From 73-13 sp035555435 (GTDB taxonomy: Bacteria > Actinomycetota > Actinomycetes > Actinomycetales > Microbacteriaceae), in NCBI GenBank assembly GCA_035555435.1, contig DATMGN010000017.1, positions 14,634 to 78,633 of the forward strand: a stretch of DNA of 64,000 bases, in the 5' to 3' direction. Below are positions 8,366 through 17,838 of this stretch, piece by piece; within the stretch, counting starts at the first letter, position 1; every line of letters begins with the position of its first letter. Below the pieces are notes generated by a model that ran no database searches, was not told where the DNA came from, and was given only the letters and a program-made list of their open reading frames with translations. The position numbers and the translations under genes are program-made.

Positions 8366-11038
8366 GTGCCCGGCAAGAAGCTCGTCATCGTCGAGTCGCC
8401 CGCCAAGGCGAAGACGATCGGCCAGTACCTCGGTGACGACTACGAGGTGCTCGCGTCCGTGGGCCACATCCGGGACATCCCAAAGCCCTCCGAGCTGCCC
8501 GCCGACCTGAAGAAGGGCCCCTTCGGCGAGTTCGCCGTCGACGTCGAGCACGGCTTCACCCCCTATTACGCGATCTCGCCGCGCAGCTCCAAGACGGTCA
8601 CCGAGCTCAAGCGCGCGCTCAAGGGCGCCGACGAGCTCTACCTCGCGACCGATGAGGACCGCGAGGGCGAGGCGATCGCCTGGCACCTGCTCGAGGTGCT
8701 GAAGCCGAAGGTGCCGGTCAAGCGGATGGTCTTCCACGAGATCACCAAGGAGGCGATCGCCCGAGCGAAGGACTCGACGCGCGAGATCAATACGGCGCTC
8801 GTCGACGCGCAGGAGACCCGGCGCATCATGGACCGGCTGTTCGGCTGGAAGGCGTCCGATGTCGTTCGCCGCAAGGTCGGGCAGGCCGCGCAGTCGGCGG
8901 GCCGTGTGCAGTCGCCGGCCGTGCGTCTCGTCGTCGAGCGCGAGTGGGAGCGGATCCGCTTCCGCAGCGCCGAGTACTGGGATCTGCTCGCGACGCTCGA
9001 CCCCGGATTCGATGCGACGCTGCAGCGCATCGCGGGCGAGCGCATCGCGGGCGGCAGCGACTTCGACCAGCGCGGCGAGCTCGTCAAGCACGCCCGCGTG
9101 CTTGGCGGCGCCGAGGCGAAGCGCCTCGCGGAGGCGCTTCGCGCCCCGGGCACCGAGTTCGAGGTCGTCAGCGTCGAGTCGAAGCCGTTCACCGCGAAGC
9201 CTGGCAAGCCGTTCACCACGTCGAGCCTCCAGCAGGAGGCGGGCCGCAAGCTCAAGTGGTCCTCGAAGCACGTCATGGACGTCGCGCAGTCGCTCTACCA
9301 GAACGGCTACATCACATATATGCGGACCGACTCCGTCGCGCTGTCGGACCAGGCGATCGCCGCGGCGCGGGCTCAGGCGACGGCGTTGTACGGCCCGGCG
9401 AGCGTGCCCGACAAGCCGCGCATCTACAAGTCGGCGTCGAAGAACGCGCAGGAGGCGCACGAGGCGATCCGACCCTCGGGCGAGAGCTTCCGCACTCCCG
9501 CATCGCTGAGCGGCGAGCTGCGCGGCGACGAGCTGCGCCTCTACGAGCTCATCTGGAAGCGCACAGTCGCCTCGCAGATGATCGACGCGACGAAGTCGAC
9601 GACGACGATCACGCTCGCGGTCGACGCCGCGGGCGAGTCCGCCGAGTTCACGGCGAGCGGCACCGTCGTGCTCGTCCCCGGCTACCTCCAGGCGTATGAG
9701 GAGACCCGCGAGACGGACGACGCCGCCGACAGCGGCGAGGGCGAGGCAGAACGCCGGCTGCCCGACGTCGCGGTCGGCGCGCGTCTCGCGGTGCGCAGCA
9801 TCGAGCCGCGGGATCACGCGACGAAGCCGCCCGCGCGCTTCACGGAGGCGAGCCTCGTCGCGAAGCTCGAGGACCTCGGCATCGGCCGCCCGTCGACGTA
9901 CGCGAGCACCATCCAGACGATCCAGAACCGCGGCTACGTCAAGAAGCAGGGCCAGGCGCTCGTGCCCGAGTGGGTCGCGTTCCCGCTTGTGACGCTGCTC
10001 GAGGAGGGCTTCGGCGAGTTCGTCTCCTACGACTACACGCGGGAGCTCGAGGACGACCTCGATCGTGTCGCGCGGGGCGAGCTCGACCGGGTCGACTGGT
10101 TGACGAAGTTCTACTTCGGTGAGGAGGGCCGCGAGGGCCTCGTCGAGGCGATCGCGGACGCGATCGAGAAGGTCGACCCTCGGGTGCTCAACGGCTATCC
10201 GATCACCGACGCGATCAGCGTGCGCGTCGGCAAGTACGGGCCGTTCCTCGCGGTCGACGAGGGCGGCGAGAAGCCGCGGGCCGTCAACATTCCGGCGGAT
10301 CTCGCGCCCGATCAGCTCACCCGCGAGAAGGCGGAGGAGCTCGCGGCGGCACCCGTAGTCGGCGACCGGGTGCTCGGCCAGGACCCCGCGACCGGCTATG
10401 ACATCGTCGTGAAGGGCGGACGCTTCGGACCGTATGTCACGGAGGTGCTCCCGGACGAGCTGACGCTCACCAAGTCGGGCAACAAGAAGGCGGGCGCGCC
10501 GAAGCCGCGCACCGGCTCGCTCTTCAAGGACATGAACGCGGAGACGATCGATCTCGATACCGCGCTGCGGCTGCTCAGCCTGCCGCGGATCGTCGGCGAG
10601 GACCCGGAGTCGGGCGAGCCGATCACGGCGCAGAACGGCCCCTACGGCCCGTACCTCAAGCGCGGCACGGACTCGCGCTCGATCGAGTCGGAGTCGCAGA
10701 TCTTCGAGATCACGCTCGAGGAGGCGCTCGCGATCTACGCGCAGCCGAAGACGTTCGGCCGGCGCACCGCGTCCTCGGCGCTCGCCGAGTTCGGGCCGGA
10801 TCCGGTCAGCGGCAAGGTCATCAAGCTCAAGGACGGCCGCTTCGGCCCGTACGTCACGGACGGCGAGACGAACGCGACGATCCCGCGGGGCGAGGATCTC
10901 GCCTCGATCGATCACGAGCGGGCGGTCGCACTGCTGCAGGCGCGCCGCGACCGCGGTCCGGCGGCGCCGCGGGGCAAGGCGGCCGCGAAGGCCAAGCCGA
11001 AGACGGCGACGAAGGCCAAGCCGAAGGCGAAGGCTTGA
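8366..11038 (+). CDS. topA: DNA topoisomerase I
   Basis: Type IA topoisomerase that relaxes negative supercoils. The 890-residue protein has the Toprim start KKLVIVESPAKAKTIGQYLG and the acidic motif TDEDREGEAIAWHL, the active-site Tyr318 in YITYMRTDS, and C-terminal glycine-rich repeats (GRFGPYVTE, NGPYGPYLKRG, GRFGPYVTDG) instead of zinc fingers, as usual in Actinobacteria. The basic Lys/Ala tail probably binds DNA. The GTG at 8366 follows GGGGATAGGAG; an in-frame start 144 nt upstream is less likely. tmk overlaps its stop codon. Confidence 0.96.
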   Translation: MPGKKLVIVESPAKAKTIGQYLGDDYEVLASVGHIRDIPKPSELPADLKKGPFGEFAVDVEHGFTPYYAISPRSSKTVTELKRALKGADELYLATDEDREGEAIAWHLLEVLKPKVPVKRMVFHEITKEAIARAKDSTREINTALVDAQETRRIMDRLFGWKASDVVRRKVGQAAQSAGRVQSPAVRLVVEREWERIRFRSAEYWDLLATLDPGFDATLQRIAGERIAGGSDFDQRGELVKHARVLGGAEAKRLAEALRAPGTEFEVVSVESKPFTAKPGKPFTTSSLQQEAGRKLKWSSKHVMDVAQSLYQNGYITYMRTDSVALSDQAIAAARAQATALYGPASVPDKPRIYKSASKNAQEAHEAIRPSGESFRTPASLSGELRGDELRLYELIWKRTVASQMIDATKSTTTITLAVDAAGESAEFTASGTVVLVPGYLQAYEETRETDDAADSGEGEAERRLPDVAVGARLAVRSIEPRDHATKPPARFTEASLVAKLEDLGIGRPSTYASTIQTIQNRGYVKKQGQALVPEWVAFPLVTLLEEGFGEFVSYDYTRELEDDLDRVARGELDRVDWLTKFYFGEEGREGLVEAIADAIEKVDPRVLNGYPITDAISVRVGKYGPFLAVDEGGEKPRAVNIPADLAPDQLTREKAEELAAAPVVGDRVLGQDPATGYDIVVKGGRFGPYVTEVLPDELTLTKSGNKKAGAPKPRTGSLFKDMNAETIDLDTALRLLSLPRIVGEDPESGEPITAQNGPYGPYLKRGTDSRSIESESQIFEITLEEALAIYAQPKTFGRRTASSALAEFGPDPVSGKVIKLKDGRFGPYVTDGETNATIPRGEDLASIDHERAVALLQARRDRGPAAPRGKAAAKAKPKTATKAKPKAKA

Positions 11039-11661
11039 CCGGCCGCTTCATCACGTTCGAGGGCGGCGACGGCTCCGGGAAGTCGACCCAGTCGGCGCTG
11101 CTCGCCGAGTGGCTCCTGGGGCTCGGCCGGGAGGTGGTGACGACGCGCGAGCCGGGGGGTACGGAGCTCGGGGTCGAGATCCGTCACCTCGTGCAGCATC
11201 GCCGCGGCCATGTCGCGCCCCGCGCCGAGGCGCTCCTCTACGCGGCGGATCGCGCGCACCACATCGCGACGGTCGTGCGTCCGGCGCTGGAGCGCGGCGC
11301 GGTCGTCGTGCAGGACCGCTACCTCGACTCCTCGGTCGCCTACCAGGGTGCGGGGCGGCAGCTGAATTCCGAGGAGGTGCGCCGCTTGTCGCTCTGGGCG
11401 GCGCGGGACCTGCTGCCGGACATGACGTTCCTCCTCGATCTGGATCCGGCGATCAGCCGCGAGCGGCTCGGGGCGGGCGAGCGCGTCTACGACCGGCTCG
11501 AGGCCGAGGGCGGCGATTTCCCGGCGCGGGTGCGGGCGAAGTATCTGGAGCTCGCGGCGGCCGAGCCGGAGCGCTTCGTCGTGCTCGACGCGACGCTCCC
11601 GCTCGCCGAGCTCGCCGGGACGATCCGCACCCACGTCTCGACGCTCCTGGACCGGGAGTAG
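11035..11661 (+). CDS. tmk: thymidylate kinase
   Basis: Phosphorylates dTMP to dTDP for DNA synthesis. The 208-residue protein shows the P-loop GGDGSGKST (residues 10-18), the DRY-type motif QDRYLDSSVAYQGAG and LLDLDPAISRERL followed by the lid. The TTG start overlaps the topA stop (TTGA), so translation is coupled. The topA-tmk-holB order is common in Actinobacteria. Confidence 0.95.
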   Translation: MTGRFITFEGGDGSGKSTQSALLAEWLLGLGREVVTTREPGGTELGVEIRHLVQHRRGHVAPRAEALLYAADRAHHIATVVRPALERGAVVVQDRYLDSSVAYQGAGRQLNSEEVRRLSLWAARDLLPDMTFLLDLDPAISRERLGAGERVYDRLEAEGGDFPARVRAKYLELAAAEPERFVVLDATLPLAELAGTIRTHVSTLLDRE

Positions 11662-11734
11662 TCGGGCGTTCACGGGCCATAGGCCCGCGACGGTAGTCGT
11701 GCTCGTGCACGGCGGAATGGTCGGGGGAGGCGGG

Positions 11735-11740
11735 TAGCGT
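11735..11740 (+). promoter_or_regulatory. -10 element near the holB start
   Basis: TAGCGT is followed 7 nt later by GTG at 11748. If used, holB would be leaderless and start at 11748 rather than at the GTG at 11739. Confidence 0.35.
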
Positions 11741-12893
11741 GTGTGGCGTGCGCCCCGATCCCAAGCTCGACGAGCTGACCGGCCAGGAGGAGGCGGTGCG
11801 CATCGTCGAAGCGGCGGCCGCCTCGGACCAGCTCGCGCACTCATGGCTCATCACGGGCCCGCCCGGCTCGGGCCGGTCGACCCTCGCGTACGCGTTCGCC
11901 GCGCTGCTGCTCGGTCAGGGCGAGGACGACGGGGGCGCGCGCGCCCGCGCCATGGTCGAGGCGCGCACGCACCCGGACCTCTCGGCGCTCGCGACCGACC
12001 GCGTCGTCATCACGATGGACGAGGTGCGCCGGCTCGTCGCGACGAGCCAGTACTCGCCGTCGGTCGCGCGCTGGCGCGTCGTCGTGATCGAGGACGCCGA
12101 CCGCATGGCCGAGCGCACGTCGAACGTGCTGCTGAAGGCCCTGGAGGAGCCGCCGCCGCGCACCGTGTGGATCCTCTGCGCGCCGAGCGAGGCGGACCTG
12201 CTGCCGACGATCCGCTCGCGCGTGCGCACCCTGCGCCTCCGGGTGCCGGCGGTCGACGACGTGGCCAGGCTGCTCGTCGAGCGCGACGGCGTCGAGCCCG
12301 AGCTCGCCGAGCGGGTGGCGCGCGAGGCGCAGTCGCACATCGGCATGGCGCTGCGGCTCGCGCGGGACCCGGATGCGCGGGCGCGGCGTGCCCGCACGGT
12401 CGAGCTCGCCCTGTCGATCCGCGACGTGGGCGATGCGGCGCGGGGCGCGGGCGAGCTGCTGGAGATCGCGAAGGCGGACGCGGAGGCGTACGGCGCGCAG
12501 CAGGATGAGGCGGAGCGCGACGCGCTGCTGCGCACGCTCGGCATCGAGCCGGGCGGCACGATCCCGCCGGCGCTGCGGGCGCAGGTGCGCCAGCTCGAGG
12601 AGGACCAGAAGCGCCGTGCGACGCGGAGTCTGCGCGACGGCGTCGACCGCGTGCTCGTCGATCTCCTCTCGGTAGAACGCGATGTCCTGCTCGGCGCGCT
12701 CGGCGTCCCCGAGGGGTTCGTCAACCGCTCGGCGCAGGTGCAGCTCGCCGCGCGCGCCGAGGGTACGACGCCCGCGGCGGCGCTGCGCGCGCTCGATGCG
12801 ATCGCGACGGCCCGCCGGCGGATCGAGGGCAACATCCCGCCGCTGCTCGCGCTGGAGGCGATGCTCATGTCGTTCAGAAGTGCGACTCGCTAG
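11739..12893 (+). CDS. holB: DNA polymerase III subunit delta'
   Basis: Clamp-loader subunit that helps place the beta clamp on primed DNA. The 384-residue protein has the AAA+ pattern: GPPGSGRST (near 40-48), RWRVVVIEDADRM (Walker B region), and the SRC-like SNVLLKALEEPPPRTVWIL. Two features are unusual: Arg replaces the P-loop Lys, and the zinc-finger cysteines usual between Walker A and B are missing. Both fit an ATPase-inactive delta'. GTG at 11739 has GGGGGAGG 8 nt upstream; GTG at 11748 is an alternative leaderless start. Confidence 0.9.
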   Translation: MCGVRPDPKLDELTGQEEAVRIVEAAAASDQLAHSWLITGPPGSGRSTLAYAFAALLLGQGEDDGGARARAMVEARTHPDLSALATDRVVITMDEVRRLVATSQYSPSVARWRVVVIEDADRMAERTSNVLLKALEEPPPRTVWILCAPSEADLLPTIRSRVRTLRLRVPAVDDVARLLVERDGVEPELAERVAREAQSHIGMALRLARDPDARARRARTVELALSIRDVGDAARGAGELLEIAKADAEAYGAQQDEAERDALLRTLGIEPGGTIPPALRAQVRQLEEDQKRRATRSLRDGVDRVLVDLLSVERDVLLGALGVPEGFVNRSAQVQLAARAEGTTPAAALRALDAIATARRRIEGNIPPLLALEAMLMSFRSATR

Positions 12894-12896
12894 GCT
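12891..12896 (+). promoter_or_regulatory. -10 element of a leaderless promoter
   Basis: TAGGCT overlaps the holB stop codon and lies 7 nt before the ATG at 12904, so the peptidase gene can be transcribed separately and without a leader. Confidence 0.4.
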
Positions 12897-12903
12897 CGCC
12901 GCC

Positions 12904-14502
12904 ATGCCGCGCCGTCCAGCCCGTCCCGCCCGCATCCTCGGCCTCAGTGCAGCGGCGCTGGCCGCCCTCCTCGCCCTCGCCGGCTGCTACAACGGCGGCT
13001 CGCCGTTCTTCGGGCCGCGCGAGACGCCGGCGACGGCGACCCCGACGCCGTCGAGCGGTCCCTTCGCCGCCTACTTCGACCAGGTCGTCGACTGGCGGGC
13101 GTGCGACGCGGGGTTCGAGTGCGCGACGATCGCCGCGCCGCTGGACTGGGAGGACGAGTCGGACGAGCGCTCGCTCGACATCGCCGTCATCCGGCACCGC
13201 GCGAGTTCGACCGACCGGCTCGGCACGCTCTTCGTGAACCCGGGCGGGCCGGGCGCTTCCGGGGTCGACTTCGTCCGCGACTACGACTTCTGGTTCGTGA
13301 GCCCGGAGATCGTCGAGCGCTACGACATCGTCGGCTGGGACCCCCGCGGCGCGGGGCGCACGGCGCCGGTCACCTGCTACACGGACCCCGACGACATCTC
13401 CGACTTCCTCTACGGGGTGCCCACCGTCGACCCGCAGGCGGATCCCGAGGGCTGGGTCGACGAGCAGCTCGCGGCGGGCGCCGACTACGCGCAGGCGTGC
13501 CTCGCGGGCTCCGGGGAGAGTCTGGAGTTCGTCGACACCCTGTCGACGGTCCGGGATCTCGAGCTCATGCGCGCGCTGTCGGGGGATCCGGTGCTCAACT
13601 ACCTCGGCTACTCCTACGGGACGGCGATCGGCGCGATCTATGTCGACGAGTACCCGGAGCGCGTCGGCCGGGCGGTGCTCGACGGCGTGATGGACCGGGA
13701 GTCGGACCTCGCGACGCTCGCGATCTCGCAGCAGGCCGGGTTCGAGCGGGCGCTCACGAACTTCGTGCGCGGCTGCCCGGCGTTCTCCGACTGCCCGCTG
13801 TCGGGTGATCCCACCGTCGACCTCCCGCGCATCCACGCGGTGCTGGAGCAGTTCGAGGCGTCGCCCGTGTCGGGCGGCACGGCGGCGGCGGGCCGCGCGA
13901 TGACGGGCCAGTCGCTCTCGACCGGCATGCTGCAGGCCTTGTACTCCGAGTCGCTGTGGCCGGCGCTCTCGACGCTGCTGTCGGAGGTGCTGCGGCCGGT
14001 CCCCGTCACGGAGACCGCCTGGCAGCTCGCCGACATGTACAACGACTTCACGCCCGGCGTCGGGCTCGGGTCCAACATCCAGGATGCGCTCTGGGCGATC
14101 TACTGCGTCGACTATCCGGTCGAGCTCGACCCGGCGCGCCTCGCGGACCAGCAGGCGCGGCTCGCCGAGGCGGCGCCGACGCTCACCCTCGACCTGCCGG
14201 CGATGCCGGACCCCGTGTGCTCGCAGTGGCCGTTCGAGTACCGCGGCGGCCAGCACGACCGGCTCACGGGCGCGGGTGCGGCCCCCGTGCTCATCATCTC
14301 GACGACGGGCGACCCGGCGACCCCGTACGAGGAGGGCGTGAAGCTCTCCGAGGACCTCGATTCGGGCGTACTCGTCTCGTTCGAGGGGGAGGGTCACACC
14401 GCCTACAGCCGCTACGGCGACCAGTGCATCGTCGATGCGGTGGACGGGTATCTGCTGCGGGGCGTGGTGCCGAGCGACGGGACCTGGTGCGAGTCGTTCT
14501 GA
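12904..14502 (+). CDS. lipoprotein alpha/beta-hydrolase peptidase (TAP/S33-like)
   Basis: A 532-residue exported hydrolase. The N-terminus is a lipoprotein signal ending LALAGC, with Cys28 as lipidation site, then a Thr/Pro-rich linker. The oxyanion-loop segment LFVNPGGPGASGVDF, the nucleophile elbow GYSYGT (Ser237) and the C-terminal STTGDPATPYEEG and GEGHTAY segments supply the Asp and His expected of a Ser-Asp-His triad. This matches Streptomyces tripeptidyl aminopeptidase-like enzymes that trim peptides outside the membrane. The exact substrate is not predictable. Confidence 0.88.
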   Translation: MPRRPARPARILGLSAAALAALLALAGCYNGGSPFFGPRETPATATPTPSSGPFAAYFDQVVDWRACDAGFECATIAAPLDWEDESDERSLDIAVIRHRASSTDRLGTLFVNPGGPGASGVDFVRDYDFWFVSPEIVERYDIVGWDPRGAGRTAPVTCYTDPDDISDFLYGVPTVDPQADPEGWVDEQLAAGADYAQACLAGSGESLEFVDTLSTVRDLELMRALSGDPVLNYLGYSYGTAIGAIYVDEYPERVGRAVLDGVMDRESDLATLAISQQAGFERALTNFVRGCPAFSDCPLSGDPTVDLPRIHAVLEQFEASPVSGGTAAAGRAMTGQSLSTGMLQALYSESLWPALSTLLSEVLRPVPVTETAWQLADMYNDFTPGVGLGSNIQDALWAIYCVDYPVELDPARLADQQARLAEAAPTLTLDLPAMPDPVCSQWPFEYRGGQHDRLTGAGAAPVLIISTTGDPATPYEEGVKLSEDLDSGVLVSFEGEGHTAYSRYGDQCIVDAVDGYLLRGVVPSDGTWCESF

Positions 14503-14550
14503 GGCCGCCGATGCGCGGGAGGATCGCGTTCTGATCTGAGGGTTGCTTTT

Positions 14551-14568
14551 TTTCTACGCATGTAGAAA
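14551..14568. promoter_or_regulatory. operator O1 of the ABC-transporter operon
   Basis: TTTCTACGCATGTAGAAA is a perfect 7-bp inverted repeat with a 4-nt centre, in the AT-rich 179-bp promoter region of the transporter operon. The TCTAC-N4-GTAGA architecture recurs at O2 and, with one transversion per arm, upstream of tetR. Confidence 0.6.
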
Positions 14569-14595
14569 TATCTCGGTAACAACCGTGACATCCAT

Positions 14596-14613
14596 TGTCT
14601 ACATCCGTAGGAA
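14596..14613. promoter_or_regulatory. operator O2 of the ABC-transporter operon
   Basis: TCTAC-ATCC-GTAGG within this stretch repeats the O1 architecture with one mismatch in the right arm. Its centre is 45 bp from that of O1, about 4.3 helical turns. Confidence 0.55.
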
Positions 14614-14681
14614 ATATTGGTCAACGTGGACCCCATCTGGCAAGAGCCGGCTGCCGACGCCGAACTGAAGGCGCCGACGCG

Positions 14682-15548
14682 ATGAGCGGCGTCTTCTTCC
14701 TGCAGCAGCTCCTCAACGGACTGAGCTTCGGCGCGCTGCTCTTCCTCATCGCGAGCGGATTCACGCTCATCTTCGGCCTCATGCGCATCTCGAACCTCGC
14801 GCACGGGGCGTTCTACCTCGTCGGCGCGTACACCGCGGTCGTCACGGTCGCGGCGACCCACAACTTCTGGCTCGGCCTCGGCGCGGGCGCCGTCGTCGCG
14901 GCCGTCATCGGGTTCGGGCTCGAACGCGGTCTGCTGCGGCGCGTGCGCGGCCGCGAGATGCCCGAGGTGCTGCTCACCGTCGGCGTCCTCTTCGTCATCG
15001 CCGACGTCGTGCTGTGGATCTTCGGCGGCGACCCCAAGTCGGTCAACTCCGGCAACGGCGCCCCCTCGGGTGCTCTCGTCATCGGCGACTTCACCTACCC
15101 CCAGTACCGGCTCTTCATCATCGGCGTGACCCTCGTCATCGGCACGGCGCTCTTCCTCGCCCAGCGCTACTCGAAGTTCGGGGCCGTCGTGCGCGCGGGC
15201 GTCGACAACCGGGAGGCGGCGTCCGCGCTCGGCATCAACATCGACCGCGTCTTCACCTGGGTCTTCGTCGTCGGCGCCGCGCTCGCCGGCATCGCGGGAG
15301 CGATCGGCTCGGGGCTCCTCAGCCTCAGCCCGACGTCGGGCACCGAGATGCTGCTCTACGCGATGGTCGTCGTCATCGTCGGCGGCCTCGGCTCGATCAC
15401 GGGCGCCGCCGTCGGCGCCGTGCTCATCGGGCTCATCGACGCCTTCACGAAGGTGCTCTTCCCCGAGTTCGCCTACTTCACGATCTTCGCCCCGATGGGC
15501 CTCATCCTCGTCTTCCGTCCTCAGGGGCTGTTCGGGAGGGCGGCATGA
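14682..15548 (+). CDS. LivH-type ABC transporter permease
   Basis: Inner-membrane permease of the branched-chain amino acid (HAAT) transporter class. The 288-residue protein has about eight membrane segments and the typical opening FFLQQLLNGLSFGALLFLIASGFTLIFGLM and central NREAASALGINIDRVFTWVF coupling segment. ATG at 14682 is chosen; an earlier in-frame ATG at 14595 would place the start inside operator O2. First gene of a five-gene operon with 4-bp overlaps. Confidence 0.9.
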   Translation: MSGVFFLQQLLNGLSFGALLFLIASGFTLIFGLMRISNLAHGAFYLVGAYTAVVTVAATHNFWLGLGAGAVVAAVIGFGLERGLLRRVRGREMPEVLLTVGVLFVIADVVLWIFGGDPKSVNSGNGAPSGALVIGDFTYPQYRLFIIGVTLVIGTALFLAQRYSKFGAVVRAGVDNREAASALGINIDRVFTWVFVVGAALAGIAGAIGSGLLSLSPTSGTEMLLYAMVVVIVGGLGSITGAAVGAVLIGLIDAFTKVLFPEFAYFTIFAPMGLILVFRPQGLFGRAA

Positions 15549-16567
15549 GCGAGCGCACCCGCACCGTCGTCAAGTGGACCGTCATCGTCGCCCTCGTCGC
15601 GATCGCCTGCGTCTTCCCCTACGTGCTCGGCAGCTACTACGTCTCGCTGCTGTCGATCGCGTTCATCGCCGCAATCCTCGCGAGCAGCATCAACGTGCTC
15701 GCGGGGAACGTCGGTCTCGTCTCGCTCGGGCACGCCGGCATCGCCGCGGCGTCCGGCTACGGGCTCGCCTGGGCGTACCGGCAAGGCTGGGACCTCTGGG
15801 GCCAGCTCGGCATGGCGCTGCTCATGACCGCCCTCGCGAGCGTCATCTACGGGCTCATCTCGATGCGCACCCGCGGCATCTCGTTCCTCATGGTGACGCT
15901 CGCCGCGGGGATGATCGTCTACGGCATGGCCTACCGCTGGTCCTCGGTCACGGGCGGGACCAACGGGCTGCCCGGCATCCGGCGCCCGACGGGCATCGCG
16001 ACGTACTGGGAGTTCTACTTTCTCGTGCTGGTCGCGTTCCTCGTCATCACGGTCGCGCTCGTCATCGTCGGCCGCTCCTCCTTCGGGCTCACGCTCAAGG
16101 GCATCCGCGACAGCGAGAGCCGGATGGTGAGCCTCGGCTACAACGTCCCGATGTACAAGTTCGGCGCGATGCTCGTCTCGGGCGCGGTCGCGGGCATCGC
16201 GGGCGTCCTCGCCGTCTGGGACAGCGAGTTCATCAGCCCGGTCTCCGCCGGCTTCGCGGAATCTGCCATGAGCATGATCATGGTCGCGCTCGGCGGCATC
16301 GGGACCGTGATCGGCCCGCTCGTCGGGGCGGTGCTCGTGGTCTTCTTCCAGCACGTCCTGTCGAGCGTGTTCGAGCGCTGGCAGACGCTGCTCGGGATCC
16401 TCTTCATCCTCTCCGTCATCTTCGCGCCGCAGGGCATCGTCGGCGGGGTCTCCGACCTCGTCCGGCGGATCCGGCGACGGATCGGCGGGCCCGGCCCCGA
16501 GGTCCTCGCCGTCGACTTCCTTCCCACTCCGAACCACCGAAGCAACACTCGAAAGGACAAGCGATGA
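15545..16567 (+). CDS. LivM-type ABC transporter permease
   Basis: Second permease of the HAAT transporter, 340 residues with about nine membrane segments; INVLAGNVGLVSLGHAGIAAASGYG and GLTLKGIRDSESRMVSLGYNV are family signatures. ATG overlaps the preceding stop (ATGA). The basic C-terminal tail (RRIRRRIGGPG) should be cytoplasmic. Confidence 0.9.
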   Translation: MSERTRTVVKWTVIVALVAIACVFPYVLGSYYVSLLSIAFIAAILASSINVLAGNVGLVSLGHAGIAAASGYGLAWAYRQGWDLWGQLGMALLMTALASVIYGLISMRTRGISFLMVTLAAGMIVYGMAYRWSSVTGGTNGLPGIRRPTGIATYWEFYFLVLVAFLVITVALVIVGRSSFGLTLKGIRDSESRMVSLGYNVPMYKFGAMLVSGAVAGIAGVLAVWDSEFISPVSAGFAESAMSMIMVALGGIGTVIGPLVGAVLVVFFQHVLSSVFERWQTLLGILFILSVIFAPQGIVGGVSDLVRRIRRRIGGPGPEVLAVDFLPTPNHRSNTRKDKR

Positions 16568-17838
16568 TCCGCAAGATAACCGCTGCCGCGGGGGTGACGT
16601 TCGCCGCCGCACTCGCCCTCACTGCGTGCGCGCCGTCGGCCGACCTCAGCGGCGGCCCCGCGTCGACGGACGCTCCGGCGTCCGGTGAGACCTTCCGCGT
16701 CGGCGTGCTTGCGCCGATGACCTCGTGGGCCGGCGCCATCGGCGTCGACATGCAGCAGGGCTGGGAGATGTTCCTCGCCGACCAGGGCACCGAGATCGGC
16801 AACTTCACGATCGAGACCGTCTGGGAGGACACCGCGAGCGACCCCGACACGGCGCTCACGAAGGCGCGGAAGCTCGTCGAGGAGAACCAGGTCGACGTCG
16901 TGATCGGCCCGGTGCTCGCGAGCGAGGGCCTCGTCGTCGGCGACTACCTGACCCAGGCCGGGGTCGTGAACCTCGCGATGACCGCCGCGGACGACCTCAC
17001 GCAGCGACTCGCCTCGCCGCTCGTGATCCGCACCGGATCGTTCACCGCGAGCCAGATGTCCTTCCCCGCCGGCGACTGGGCCGCGGAGCAGGGCTACACG
17101 TCCGCGGCGACCATCTGCGTCGACTACGCCTTCGGCTGGGAGAGCTGCGGCGGCTTCGTCTCCGCGTTCACCGCGGCTGGCGGCACGGTGACCGACCAGC
17201 TCTGGTACCCGGGCGACGCCTCGGACCTCAGCAGCTACGTGAGCCAGCTCGGCAGTCTCGACGTCGACGTTATCTTCGTCGGCTCGGCGGGCGGCACCGA
17301 CAGCTCGAACTTCTTCCGCACCGCGAACGACTTCGGCCTGCTCTCGAAGACGCCGATCGTCAGCAACTGCTGCACGACCGACCAGGCGATCCTCGAGGAT
17401 GTCGGCGACATCGCGCTCGGACAGATCTCCGCGTCGTTCTACGCGGAGGGCAATGACGACCCGGTCGTCGCTGGCTTCGTCGAGCAGTACGAGGCGGAGT
17501 ACGGCATCCTGCCGTCGCTCTACTCCTTCGCGGTGTACTCGACGGGTCAGATGCTCTACGACGTGCTCGCCGACGCTTCGACGAAGCCCACGGGCGAGAC
17601 GCTCGCGGACGCGATCCGCGGCGTCGACCTCGGCTCGACGATCATCGGCTCCGGCTCGCTCGACGAGTACGGCAACCCCGTCGGACCGGTCTTCATCCGC
17701 GAGGTCGTCAAGCGCGCGGACGGCTCGCTCGTCAACGCGGTGATCGACACCTACGACAACGTCAGCCAGTTCTGGACGTTCGATCCGGCGGCCTACCTCG
17801 CGAACCCGCCGTTCAGCCAGGAGTTCCAGCAGCAATGA
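16564..17838 (+). CDS. ABC transporter substrate-binding lipoprotein (periplasmic-binding type I)
   Basis: The 424-residue protein captures the solute outside the membrane. Signal peptide with lipobox ALTAC gives Cys22. Family features are FRVGVLAPMTSWAGAIGVDMQQGWEMF, DPDTALTKARKLVEENQVDVVIGP and SLYSFAVYSTGQMLYD. Paired cysteines (TICVDYAFGWESCGG, SNCCTTD) may form disulfides. The ligand is unknown; adjacency to fused RidA domains hints at an amino acid or other nitrogen compound. Start overlaps the permease stop (ATGA). Confidence 0.9.
   Translation: MIRKITAAAGVTFAAALALTACAPSADLSGGPASTDAPASGETFRVGVLAPMTSWAGAIGVDMQQGWEMFLADQGTEIGNFTIETVWEDTASDPDTALTKARKLVEENQVDVVIGPVLASEGLVVGDYLTQAGVVNLAMTAADDLTQRLASPLVIRTGSFTASQMSFPAGDWAAEQGYTSAATICVDYAFGWESCGGFVSAFTAAGGTVTDQLWYPGDASDLSSYVSQLGSLDVDVIFVGSAGGTDSSNFFRTANDFGLLSKTPIVSNCCTTDQAILEDVGDIALGQISASFYAEGNDDPVVAGFVEQYEAEYGILPSLYSFAVYSTGQMLYDVLADASTKPTGETLADAIRGVDLGSTIIGSGSLDEYGNPVGPVFIREVVKRADGSLVNAVIDTYDNVSQFWTFDPAAYLANPPFSQEFQQQ

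Noticed and set aside
8225..10915. 896-codon frame antisense to topA
   Set aside because: Arg/Leu/Asp-rich shadow without domain; topA is certain on the other strand.
12874..14397. 507-codon frame antisense to the lipoprotein peptidase
   Set aside because: Shadow composition; the plus strand has signal peptide and catalytic motifs.
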